Part shown: piece by piece, positions 42,786 through 50,959 of the stretch
How positions within the stretch are numbered: position 1 is the stretch's first letter
Layout of the letters: each line of letters opens with the position of its first letter
Origin: an uncultured Bacilli bacterium
GTDB taxonomy: Bacteria > Bacillota_I > Bacilli_A > RF39 > UBA660
Assembly: GCA_934182615.1 (NCBI GenBank)
Contig: CAKPRO010000005.1
Coordinates: 27,012 to 91,011 of the forward strand
Reading direction: 5' to 3'
Length of the DNA stretch: 64,000 nucleotides
Notes under the pieces: generated by a model
Databases searched by the model: none
What the model was told of the DNA's origin: nothing
The model's input: the letters and a program-made list of their open reading frames with translations, nothing else
Program-made: the position numbers and the translations under genes

Positions 42786-42968
42786 ATGTATAATAGAAAA
42801 ATGGTATATCCTTATCAAGATAATCGTTTTGCTGGTGGATTTGCAGCACCATTTATATTAGGAGGTATAACCGGAGGATTATTAGCTCCTGCCTTTTATC
42901 CTAGACCATATCCATATCCTGTATATTATGGACCAAGACCACCATATGGACCATATCCTTACTACTAA
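42786..42968 (+). CDS. small Pro/Tyr-rich protein
   Basis: 60 aa: a Gly-rich hydrophobic middle (FAAPFILGGITGGLLAPAF) and a C-terminal YPRPYPYPVYYGPRPPYG repeat-like tail. GAGGAG ribosome site and a strong terminator show it is a real gene. Composition recalls coat-associated small proteins of Bacilli, but no family is assigned. Confidence 0.65.
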   Translation: MYNRKMVYPYQDNRFAGGFAAPFILGGITGGLLAPAFYPRPYPYPVYYGPRPPYGPYPYY

Positions 42969-42991
42969 AACACCAAAAAGGGTGTTTTTTT
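42968..42991 (+). terminator. terminator of the Pro/Tyr-rich protein gene
   Basis: AAACACC, loop, GGTGTTT, then a T run, directly after the stop codon. Confidence 0.85.
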
Positions 42992-43017
42992 ACTTAAATA
43001 TATGATAAAATAAGATT

Positions 43018-43326
43018 ATGAAGAAATTTAATATGATTGATGAAAGTTTTATTTGCGAAAATTGTGGTAAAAAAGTAACTAAATTAGGTTATACTGCTCG
43101 TGATCACTGCCCATATTGTTTATATTCTAAACACTTAGATATAAATCCTGGTGACAGAGAATGTACTTGCCATGGATTAATGAAACCAATTGGTATTGAA
43201 AAATATAAAAACAGTTATAAAATAATTTATAACTGTACAAAATGTCATCAAAAACATAAAAATATTATGGCAACTGATGATGATTTCAATATAATAATAA
43301 AACTATCTAACGAAGTAAATCACTAA
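43018..43326 (+). CDS. RNHCP domain protein
   Basis: 102 aa. ARDHCPYCLYSKHLDINPGDR matches the RNHCP zinc-ribbon family in two parts (RNHCPYCL and HVDxxPGDR), with further Cys pairs FICENCGKKV and YNCTKCHQKH, so two zinc sites are likely. Function unknown. It overlaps the convergent Asn-rich gene by 20 nt at the 3' end. Confidence 0.82.
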   Translation: MKKFNMIDESFICENCGKKVTKLGYTARDHCPYCLYSKHLDINPGDRECTCHGLMKPIGIEKYKNSYKIIYNCTKCHQKHKNIMATDDDFNIIIKLSNEVNH

Positions 43327-43810
43327 TCATTGGTAATAAGAATATAAATACCAACAAAATAACCACAATTAAAAAAGCAATTTTAAACTCAGGCCCTATC
43401 TTAATAGATACGGTCTTTTTCTTTGGTTTATTATTATCAACATAAGTTCTATTAACATTACCACTAGTAGCAACATAATTATTATTAACATTATTATTAA
43501 CATTATTATTAACAAAATTATTAGTAGTATTACTATTATTTTGTATATTATTATTTGTATTAGAATATTGTATATTATTATTAGCACTAGTATTTGAAAC
43601 CTGAACATTATTATTTATTTTAGAAACATCATTATTACTAATAGTATTCAAATTAATCTGATTATTATTAGAAGTACTATTCATATTTTGAATATTCATA
43701 TTCATTGTATCATTAATATTTACACTAGGATTACTAATTCCTGTATTTAGATTACCTGAAGCTGCTTTATAACTACCAACATTGTTATTAGTAGAATCTT
43801 TGTTATTCAT
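43307..43810 (-). CDS. Asn-rich C-terminally anchored membrane protein
   Basis: 167 aa. Residues 1-125 are low-complexity and Asn-rich (NNNIQYSNTNNNIQ, NNNVNNNVNNNY), then a basic stretch (NKPKKKTVSIK) and one membrane segment at about 143-162 at the C terminus. This is a tail-anchored design with the disordered part in the cytoplasm. No family recognised. It follows the next Asn-rich gene by 50 nt. Confidence 0.55.
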   Translation of the reverse strand: MNNKDSTNNNVGSYKAASGNLNTGISNPSVNINDTMNMNIQNMNSTSNNNQINLNTISNNDVSKINNNVQVSNTSANNNIQYSNTNNNIQNNSNTTNNFVNNNVNNNVNNNYVATSGNVNRTYVDNNKPKKKTVSIKIGPEFKIAFLIVVILLVFIFLLPMISDLLR

Positions 43811-43832
43811 AAAAATCCTCCTTACTTTTAGG

Positions 43833-43861
43833 ATAAAAGATTTAGGATTAACCTAAATCTT
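43833..43861 (-). terminator. terminator between the two Asn-rich genes
   Basis: AAGATTTAGG, loop, CCTAAATCTT, then TTATCC on the minus strand, overlapping the stop of the upstream gene. Confidence 0.65.
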
Positions 43862-44876
43862 ATAATTTCCAATTATCATTTTGAAATGGAATATTTTGAT
43901 TATTTGCTTGATTAGGTATTCCATTATTTATATTTGGACCAAAATTTGGTATGTTTGGAATGTTGTTATTTACATTCATAGTATTTGTGTTAGGTGTAAC
44001 ATTTTGATTAAATGGTTGAGCTGGTATATTATTTACACTTGGATTAACTTGATTTCCTATTACTGGAGAAACTGGTGATGTTACTGGCTCTTCCATAACT
44101 GGTGTTTGATTTATTGGTGTATTAACACTTGGAATATTATTTGCTGTATTGATTGGAATGTCGTGTTCCTGAGTCATAATTGGAGTACTTGGTATAGTAT
44201 TTAAACTATTTGGTACTTCATTTAATACTGGACCATTATTAATATTCATATTAGGAATATTTCCTTGATTATACATTGGTTGTCCCATATTTTGATTAGG
44301 TATATTTTGTTCATTAGGTACTTGTACATTTACTTCTGGTATTGGATTTTGAACTGCTACTGTTGGTTCAACAACAGGAGTTGGAGTAACTACATTATTA
44401 ATACCATTATTCATTTGATTATTAACATTAGTATTCATAATTGGAGTTGCTTCAACTGGTTTTGGGGTAAATACTTGTTGTTGTTCAGGAGTAGTATTAA
44501 AGAAATTACTACTATTTACTTCATTATTCATTTCATTCATTACTGGTGGTACATTTCCTAATATGTTGTTTTGATTATTTAAGTTGTTATTCATATTTTG
44601 ATTAAACATATTATTAGTAGTATCTCCAATAGGAGCATTTATTCCATTTATATTATTCATATCCATACCATTATTTATTGAATTTATATCATTTAAATTA
44701 CCCATCATATTGATATCTGTACTTTCACTAGTACTCTCATTTGCCATAGCGTTCTTTCTTAATTTTTTCTTTCTCTTAGTATCTACTAGAAAACCTACAA
44801 CTGTAATAAGTAAAATTGCTATGACAACCAAAAACCACGTATAATATTCTATTAAAAAATCTATAACTGCATTCAT
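43860..44876 (-). CDS. Asn/Pro-rich N-terminally anchored membrane protein
   Basis: 338 aa. One membrane segment at about 10-30, a basic stop (DTKRKKKLRKN), then 300 residues of Asn, Pro, Met and Gln-rich low-complexity sequence without a recognisable domain. Lies 63 nt downstream of ezrA. The position next to EzrA suggests a possible role at the division site, but that is only context. Confidence 0.5.
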   Translation of the reverse strand: MNAVIDFLIEYYTWFLVVIAILLITVVGFLVDTKRKKKLRKNAMANESTSESTDINMMGNLNDINSINNGMDMNNINGINAPIGDTTNNMFNQNMNNNLNNQNNILGNVPPVMNEMNNEVNSSNFFNTTPEQQQVFTPKPVEATPIMNTNVNNQMNNGINNVVTPTPVVEPTVAVQNPIPEVNVQVPNEQNIPNQNMGQPMYNQGNIPNMNINNGPVLNEVPNSLNTIPSTPIMTQEHDIPINTANNIPSVNTPINQTPVMEEPVTSPVSPVIGNQVNPSVNNIPAQPFNQNVTPNTNTMNVNNNIPNIPNFGPNINNGIPNQANNQNIPFQNDNWKL

Positions 44877-44939
44877 ATTGTATCCTCCCTATTTACTCTA
44901 TTTATAGAATAACATAATTTTTTTTAAAAATCAATAAAT

Positions 44940-46634
44940 TTAAAATTTTTCCATGATATTTTTATCAATAAAACTTATACTTTTCATGGATAAATCTAAT
45001 GATTCTTTATATTTTCCTCTTTTAAATAATTCTTCTGCTTTATTAAGAGCTATATCTATTTCTTCATAACTGCTTCGATAACGATTACCATAAACAATCA
45101 TTTTTTCAGACATACTAGCAATTTTAATCATATCATTAGTCTTATTATATATTTTAAATACTAAGTCTCTAGCAGTATCTACTCTTATATTAAGTATTTT
45201 AATAACGATAGGTTTCTTATCTAGTTCTTTAACTATCTCTCTAATGGCATCTTGAGCTTCAGTAAGTTCTATATAATAACTACTAGGTATTACTGGTATT
45301 TTATAATCTTTTAATCGATATTTAGCTTTCTTAAGTAAGTTTTCAATCGTAGCAAGTTGTTCTCTTGCTCTTGTTTCATCATCTTTCATACTAGTAATTG
45401 ATCTAAGCTGAAAATCCAAATCGTCTTGTAATCTAGATAACTTAAGTGCTAAACCATTTAATTCGTCTACTAATTTAGAATAGGCAAATGTTTTCATTTT
45501 ACCTTGATCTACTAATATCTTATAGTCTTGATTTATTTTTTCTAAATTCTTATTAAGAATACTAAATTTATTAATATCTTCATCTGATAAATTATAATTA
45601 TATTTTATATCATCTATCTGAAGATAAATATCTCTAACTACTTTATTAATATTATCTATCTTATAACCAAGTTCTTTTACACTTTGTCTAAATAAATCTT
45701 TGCTTTCTTTTTCTTTATCAAAATCATTATATAATTCATTAAAGTATTCAATAAATGTCTTTAACTCTATTATTGATTCTCCTAGTTCTAATTTTTTTAA
45801 GTTTTCTATAATATTATCTATCTTATTTTTTATTTCTTTTATATTATATTCTACATTTAAATAATCTAATGGATAACCATCTCTTTTCATACGATAATAA
45901 TAAGTTATGGCTTCATCTATTTTATTTGGTACTAATACAGTAGCCATTAATACTATTGTAGGAATATCTTCAAGTAATTTACCTAATTTAGTTATTTTAT
46001 CATCAAGTAAATTTATTTTCTTCTCTACTGATACATAATCATTATTATCCATAGCTTTCTCAAACTTAGCAAATAAATCATCAATATTATCTATTTCTTT
46101 TTCTAAATAATCCGCTATTACACCATATTCTTTTTTTGATCTTTCAAATTTATTTTGATCTTCACGATATACTATTTTTAATTTAGTAATAAGAGCTCTA
46201 TTTCTTTCTTCTGAATTAGTAATTAATCTTACTTCTTCAAGTAAATGGTCTGTTTTCTTTTTTAAGGAATTTATTTCTATTTCAACATTAGCTATTTTTC
46301 TAATAGCTTGTTTATAATCTTTTCTATCAATTAAAAAATCTGCTTCAGATATTAAATCTGTAAGTTCTGGTATTTTTTCATCTCTAATTGTAGTAAATGT
46401 ATTATCCCAATCATCTAATTTATTTTTTAAATTATCTGTTTTTATTAATTCTTTAACTTTAGTTATTTCACTAAGTACTGGTACTCCTATTAAATTATTC
46501 TTTTTTACGTCTAGTTCTTCTATTTCCTTTTTATACTTTTTATTTTGATTTCCTTTTATTATAACGATTGTAACTATAATAAGTATTACAGCCAATATAA
46601 AGGCAGATATTGTAATTAAAAGAACACTATCCAT
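44940..46634 (-). CDS. ezrA: septation ring formation regulator EzrA
   Basis: 564 aa from the ATG at 46634 (AGGTGAT before it). One N-terminal membrane helix (about 5-26) followed by about 535 residues of spectrin-like coiled coil, the EzrA layout and length. EKIPELTDLISEADFLIDRKDYKQA and the C-terminal ALNKAEELFKRGKYKESLDLS are the clearest family segments (each quoted in part). EzrA binds FtsZ and limits ring number and position. It marks the organism as Bacilli. Confidence 0.88.
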   Translation of the reverse strand: MDSVLLITISAFILAVILIIVTIVIIKGNQNKKYKKEIEELDVKKNNLIGVPVLSEITKVKELIKTDNLKNKLDDWDNTFTTIRDEKIPELTDLISEADFLIDRKDYKQAIRKIANVEIEINSLKKKTDHLLEEVRLITNSEERNRALITKLKIVYREDQNKFERSKKEYGVIADYLEKEIDNIDDLFAKFEKAMDNNDYVSVEKKINLLDDKITKLGKLLEDIPTIVLMATVLVPNKIDEAITYYYRMKRDGYPLDYLNVEYNIKEIKNKIDNIIENLKKLELGESIIELKTFIEYFNELYNDFDKEKESKDLFRQSVKELGYKIDNINKVVRDIYLQIDDIKYNYNLSDEDINKFSILNKNLEKINQDYKILVDQGKMKTFAYSKLVDELNGLALKLSRLQDDLDFQLRSITSMKDDETRAREQLATIENLLKKAKYRLKDYKIPVIPSSYYIELTEAQDAIREIVKELDKKPIVIKILNIRVDTARDLVFKIYNKTNDMIKIASMSEKMIVYGNRYRSSYEEIDIALNKAEELFKRGKYKESLDLSMKSISFIDKNIMEKF

Positions 46635-46750
46635 TAATATCACCTTTCCTACTCATAATATATTCTACCACATTTTTTTATATTTTAAAATTGTTTTTGT
46701 AATAAAAATTATTTTTTTTAAAAAGTGTATATAAAAATCAAATATAAATA

Positions 46751-46779
46751 TTGATATTTTTATAATTTTTTAGTATAAT
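46751..46779 (+). promoter_or_regulatory. promoter of the antisense RNA
   Basis: TTGATA (46751-46756), 17 nt, TATAAT (46774-46779): a near-consensus promoter with no plus-strand gene behind it. Confidence 0.7.
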
Positions 46780-46785
46780 GAATAT

Positions 46786-46888
46786 GGAAAGAGAAATTTA
46801 TCCATAATAAAAATGGGTAACACCTAGTCTCAAAAGGTGTTCTCTCCATACATTGTATAGAGGCACCCCCTGGGTGCCATCTTTTTTA
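46786..46888 (+). ncRNA. candidate type I antitoxin RNA
   Basis: About 100 nt from the predicted start to the terminator GGCACCC-CCT-GGGTGCC-ATCTTTTTT (46862-46887). It runs opposite to the small toxin gene and covers its stop codon and 3' part. It contains GGTAACACCTA and CTCTCCAT, which recur in the 5' leader of the toxin transcript (47048-47076, inverted in the DNA), so the two RNAs share related folds. Confidence 0.6.
46862..46888 (+). terminator. terminator of the antisense RNA
   Basis: GGCACCC, loop CCT, GGGTGCC, then ATCTTTTTT; the most GC-rich hairpin in the area. Confidence 0.85.
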
Positions 46889-46963
46889 TTTCCTGTTTTT
46901 TCTATTATCTATATAGACAACAAAGAAAAAGATTATCATAGCAAGTGCTACAACGTAATCCAT
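46886..46963 (-). CDS. small hydrophobic type I toxin candidate (Hol-Tox-like)
   Basis: 25 aa: MDYVVALAMIIFFFVV forms one membrane helix and YIDNRKNRK a basic tail. This is the layout of putative holin-like/type I toxins of Bacillota. TTAGGAG stands nine nt before the ATG, and the ATG overlaps the stop of an upstream 18-codon leader by one base (TAATG). A convergent antisense RNA covers its 3' end. Expected to act on the membrane if unrepressed. Confidence 0.6.
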   Translation of the reverse strand: MDYVVALAMIIFFFVVYIDNRKNRK

Positions 46964-47009
46964 TACTCAAATCTCCTAACCCCCTGAGGATGAAAGAAAA
47001 CTTTTTCAT
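46905..47009 (-). CDS. overlapping short ORF in the toxin transcript
   Basis: 34 codons starting MKKFSFILRGLGDLSNG, in another frame over the toxin gene. AAGGAG stands nine nt before its ATG, as good a site as the toxin's own. The product is Cys-rich at the end (LRCSTCYDNLFLCCLYR) and has no known relative that I can name. It may be a control ORF or chance. Confidence 0.3.
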   Translation of the reverse strand: MKKFSFILRGLGDLSNGLRCSTCYDNLFLCCLYR

Positions 47010-47019
47010 ACAGAATCAC
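46963..47019 (-). CDS. leader ORF coupled to the toxin
   Basis: 18 codons from a GTG (MILYEKVFFHPQGVRRFE) after GGGAGGAAGGA; its TAA overlaps the toxin ATG. Suggests translational coupling. Confidence 0.35.
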   Translation of the reverse strand: MILYEKVFFHPQGVRRFE

Positions 47020-47166
47020 TCCTTCCTCCCAGAGATACTCGGGAAAAATGGAGAGACGCACCTTATAGGTGTTACCTAGAAACTCTCCTATAGTTTCACT
47101 TAATAGTCAATATAATATGACTATTTATTTTATTTTATATATACATACAAATGTATATATTGTTAT

Positions 47167-47194
47167 CATAAGAAAGACATTTGGCTTTCTTATG
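47167..47194 (-). repeat. hairpin-family copy (CATAAGAA stem)
   Basis: CATAAGAA AGACATTTGGCT TTCTTATG, inverted orientation. A weaker partner with AGACCTATAAGGGCT lies at about 47200-47218. Between obg and the toxin locus. Confidence 0.6.
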
Positions 47195-47227
47195 CGGCAG
47201 AAGACCTATAAGGGCTTATGACGAAGA

Positions 47228-47253
47228 ACAAGATAAACCTTAGGTTATCTTGT
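47228..47253 (-). terminator. terminator of obg
   Basis: ACAAGATAA, loop, TTATCTTGT, then TCTT on the minus strand, overlapping the stop codon. Confidence 0.6.
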
Positions 47254-48516
47254 CCATTCAAATTCAAAATCAAATATTCTAACGGTATCTCCTTCTTGAA
47301 TACCCATTTTTTCTAATTCTTCATCAATACCCATTCTTCTAAGTTTATTAGAGAATCTCTCATATGCTTCTTCAGTATTAAAGTTAGTCATTCTAAATAA
47401 TTTTTCAACAGCATCGCCTTTAATAACATAAACATCTTTATCTTTAATAATAGTAAATGGTTTTTCTTTCTTAAATTTATATAAAACATGACTCTCTACT
47501 ACTTCATCATCGTATAAATTAGTATCTTCAATAGATTTAGTAAGTTCAGATAATTTATTAATAACTTCATCTAAACCCTCATTAATTAAAGCAGTAACTT
47601 CAAAGATATTTTTATTTTTAATCTTCTTTTTAAATTCTTCTAAATTCTCTTTAGCTTTATCTCCATCCATCTTATTAGCTATAATTATCTCTTCTTTAGT
47701 TAAAAGTTTAGGACTAAAAGATTCTAATTCTTTCCTTATAGCAACATAATCATCATAAGGATCTCTACCTTCAGTACCAGCCATATCTATAACATGAGCA
47801 ATTATCTTAGTTCTCTCAACATGTTTTAAAAATTTATGTCCTAAACCTACTCCTTCACTAGCTCCTTCAATTAAACCAGGAAGATCCGCTACTACGAAGG
47901 TATTGTCTTTAGTTTTAACTACTCCTAGATTAGGAGATAATGTAGTAAAATGATAGTCTGCTATTTTAGGATTAGCATTAGATATCATAGAAAGAATAGT
48001 ACTCTTACCAACCGAAGGCATACCAACTAGTCCAACATCTGCAATCATACGAAGCTCAACTTTAATATTTCTAACTTCACCAGGTTCTCCATTCTCGGCA
48101 TACGATGGACAAGGATTATTCCTAGAAGATAAACTTACATTACCTCTACCTCCTCTACCACCATAAGCAATCGTAGCCATTTCACCATTTCTAGTAAGAT
48201 CCGCTATTACAACACCAGTATCAGCATCTTTAACCGTAGTCCCAACCGGTACTTTTACTATTAAATCTTCACTATTACTACCATATTTATTTTTACCTTC
48301 ACCATTTTCCCCATTATTTCCTTTAATCTTCTTTTGATATCTTAAATCTATTAATGTTTTCAATCCTTCATCGGCTTTAAAGATAATGTCTGCTCCTTTA
48401 CCACCGTTACCTCCGAATGGTCCACCCATTGGTACACAAGCTTCTCTTCTATAAGCCATACAACCATTACCACCATTACCAGCTTGAACATTAATTAATA
48501 CCTCATCTACAAACAT
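47245..48516 (-). CDS. obg: Obg/CgtA GTPase
   Basis: 423 aa from the ATG at 48516 (GAAGGAAG before it; homologues begin MFVDEV). The N-terminal Gly-rich Obg fold (VQAGNGGNGCMAYRREA, GGPFGGNGGKGA) is followed by the G domain with GMPSVGKST, switch FTTLSPNLG, DLPGLIEGA and ANKMD, and a C-terminal OCT domain. Essential GTPase acting in 50S assembly and stress control. Preceded by a 40-aa membrane peptide gene and a P-type ATPase. Confidence 0.96.
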   Translation of the reverse strand: MFVDEVLINVQAGNGGNGCMAYRREACVPMGGPFGGNGGKGADIIFKADEGLKTLIDLRYQKKIKGNNGENGEGKNKYGSNSEDLIVKVPVGTTVKDADTGVVIADLTRNGEMATIAYGGRGGRGNVSLSSRNNPCPSYAENGEPGEVRNIKVELRMIADVGLVGMPSVGKSTILSMISNANPKIADYHFTTLSPNLGVVKTKDNTFVVADLPGLIEGASEGVGLGHKFLKHVERTKIIAHVIDMAGTEGRDPYDDYVAIRKELESFSPKLLTKEEIIIANKMDGDKAKENLEEFKKKIKNKNIFEVTALINEGLDEVINKLSELTKSIEDTNLYDDEVVESHVLYKFKKEKPFTIIKDKDVYVIKGDAVEKLFRMTNFNTEEAYERFSNKLRRMGIDEELEKMGIQEGDTVRIFDFEFEWTR

Positions 48517-48520
48517 ATTA

Positions 48521-48643
48521 TCATCTTCCTTCATACTTAACTTTGAATATTACTACTAGTACTAATATAATTATTAAAACTATATAAATACCACTTACCC
48601 ATAATATTCTAAGATAATTTATTTTCTTTTTTTCTTTTTTCAT
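48521..48643 (-). CDS. 40-aa single-pass membrane peptide
   Basis: Starts at an ATG after AAGAGGTAAAAC: a basic N terminus (KKEKKKINYLR), then a long membrane helix (VSGIYIVLIIILVLVVIF) and KVKYEGR. It overlaps the P-type ATPase 3' end by 35 nt and ends five nt before obg, so all three seem to be one operon. Function unknown; it could be a small subunit of the ATPase. Confidence 0.55.
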   Translation of the reverse strand: MKKEKKKINYLRILWVSGIYIVLIIILVLVVIFKVKYEGR

Positions 48644-50924
48644 GTTTTACCTCTTTTATCTTTATTATTATTTTATCAAATAATTCACTTAAAAAATCAA
48701 TTATATAAGTATCAACAAAGGCAAGTAACAAAATAAAAACAATACTTACTATACCAAATTTTGAAACTAAAAACAAGTCTGGAAGCAAAATTAATAGTTC
48801 AAAAAAGGAAATTGTACAAAATATTAGTAATATTTTACGCCATAAGTTAAGTGGCTTACATATTGTATATAAAAGTCTTAACGTAATAAAACCTGTTAAT
48901 GTTACTACGACTAAACGATAATTTTCAAAGTTTTTATTAAATATTGTACAAAACATTATTATAATAAAGATATTTAACATAACAGTTATTCCATTAGGTA
49001 CAGCATTTCTAAATACTTTAGCAATAAAATCTTTATCTACTTTATTATAGTTAGGTTCTAAGGCTAAAAAGAATGATGGTATACCTACACATACTGAACT
49101 AATTAAGGATAATTGAATTGGATAAAAAGGATATTCATGAGATAATCCAATTGATAAAAGACATAGTAAGAATGAATATGTTGTCTTTATTAAGTACATT
49201 GAAGCTACTCTCTCAATATTATTTACTACTCTTCTACCCTCATTAACAATACTAGGAAGAACACTAAAATCATCAGTTTTTAAAACAACATCAGCAACAC
49301 TTCTAGCTGCACTGACACCACTACCAAGAGCAATACCACAATCAGCCTCTTTTAAAGCAAGAATATCATTAACACCATCTCCTATCATACCAACAGTATT
49401 ATTTTCTTTCAAAGCCTTAATAACCATTTGTTTCTGCATAGGAGTCATTCTACCAAAGATTGTTTTCTCTTTTACTACTTCTACTAACTCATTATAATCT
49501 TTAGGTAAATCTTTTCCTTCAATATATCTATCATAACCTTCAAAATCTAATTGTCTTAATATATTAGATACAGTACTAGGATTATCTCCTGATATTATTT
49601 TAATTTCTACTTGTTGTTCTTTAAAATAACGTAAAGTATCTCCGGCATTACTTCTAATATTATCTTTTATTACGATAAAGCCAATTACTTCTAATTTATT
49701 CTTTTCTTTAGCTAAAGTAATTATTCTATAGCCTTTCTTTACATACTTATCTAATTCTGGATAATCACTAATACTCTTATCAGTAATATATTCTAAAGCA
49801 CCTAAATAATATTTAACGCCCTCTATAACAGTAATACTACACTTTTTAGCAGAACTAAATGGTATTCTATCTTCTACTTTTAAATTATCTTTAACACCAT
49901 ATTTATTCTTTAAAGCCTTATCAGTAGAATTATTAGCATCATTAGTATTAATATTAGCAATAATATCTTCAATATTATCTTTATCATTTAATTTAATTAA
50001 TTCTACTACTTCCATAGTACCATCAGTAATAGTACCAGTCTTATCTAAACATAATACATCAACACATGATAATATCTCTATACCATGTAATTTCTCTATA
50101 ATAACATTCTTCTTAGCCATTTTAACAACTCCTGCGGTTAAAGCAATCGAAGTAAGTAAGACTAAACCTTCTGGTATCATACCAATAATACCCGCTACTG
50201 TAGATAAAATAGCTTCATTATAAGATTGTCCACTATAAAAATATTGACTAACAAATAATAGTATTCCTACTGGTACTATTAAGAAAGTAATTATTTTTAA
50301 TATCTTATTAATAGTATTTTGTAAGTATGAAGAATTATCTTTAATAGTAGTAGCCTCTTTAATTAAATTATTAGCATAATTATCTTTACCAACACTAATT
50401 ACTTTAGCATAAGCACTACCACTAGTAATTATTGAACCAGACATAATTTTATCATCTTTTCTCTTAATAATAGCATCAGATTCCCCAGTAATAACAGATT
50501 CATCTACTTCTAGGCTACTAGACTTCATAACAACCATATCTACTAGTGCTGATTCACCACTAGTAAGATAAATAATATCATCCATAACAATCTTTTCTTT
50601 AGGTATTTCTATCTTTTTACCTTCTCTTACTACTGTTACAGTATCTTGATCTGTTACCTTTAATTTTTCTAATATTTTCTTTGACTTAAACTCTTGATAT
50701 ATAGCAATAATCGTATTAAATATTACCGTACCAACAAACAAACAATTTTGAAGTGATCCAGTTGTTAATACTAACACTAATAAAGAAATATTTAATATAT
50801 TAAATAGTGTTATAGTATTAGATAAAATTATTTGTTTAGTTGTTCTAGTATACTTAACTTTCTCCTCATTACTTAAACCATTATTCTCTCTATATTCTAC
50901 TTCTTGTCTATTTAATCCTTCCAT
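48609..50924 (-). CDS. P-type cation ATPase (CtpE/YfgQ-like)
   Basis: 771 aa. TGES at about 146-149, PEGL in membrane helix 4 at about 251-254, phosphorylation motif DKTGT at about 294-298, and GDGVNDILALKEADCGIALG for the hinge, quoted in part. The IPEGL helix 4 and about ten membrane helices fit the CtpE group, linked to Ca uptake in mycobacteria. No N-terminal metal-binding domain. The ion is not certain from sequence alone. Confidence 0.85.
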   Translation of the reverse strand: MEGLNRQEVEYRENNGLSNEEKVKYTRTTKQIILSNTITLFNILNISLLVLVLTTGSLQNCLFVGTVIFNTIIAIYQEFKSKKILEKLKVTDQDTVTVVREGKKIEIPKEKIVMDDIIYLTSGESALVDMVVMKSSSLEVDESVITGESDAIIKRKDDKIMSGSIITSGSAYAKVISVGKDNYANNLIKEATTIKDNSSYLQNTINKILKIITFLIVPVGILLFVSQYFYSGQSYNEAILSTVAGIIGMIPEGLVLLTSIALTAGVVKMAKKNVIIEKLHGIEILSCVDVLCLDKTGTITDGTMEVVELIKLNDKDNIEDIIANINTNDANNSTDKALKNKYGVKDNLKVEDRIPFSSAKKCSITVIEGVKYYLGALEYITDKSISDYPELDKYVKKGYRIITLAKEKNKLEVIGFIVIKDNIRSNAGDTLRYFKEQQVEIKIISGDNPSTVSNILRQLDFEGYDRYIEGKDLPKDYNELVEVVKEKTIFGRMTPMQKQMVIKALKENNTVGMIGDGVNDILALKEADCGIALGSGVSAARSVADVVLKTDDFSVLPSIVNEGRRVVNNIERVASMYLIKTTYSFLLCLLSIGLSHEYPFYPIQLSLISSVCVGIPSFFLALEPNYNKVDKDFIAKVFRNAVPNGITVMLNIFIIIMFCTIFNKNFENYRLVVVTLTGFITLRLLYTICKPLNLWRKILLIFCTISFFELLILLPDLFLVSKFGIVSIVFILLLAFVDTYIIDFLSELFDKIIIKIKEVKHEKRKKENKLS

Positions 50925-50959
50925 AATTCCTCCTAGTTAAAAAGGGCTTATTAATGCCC

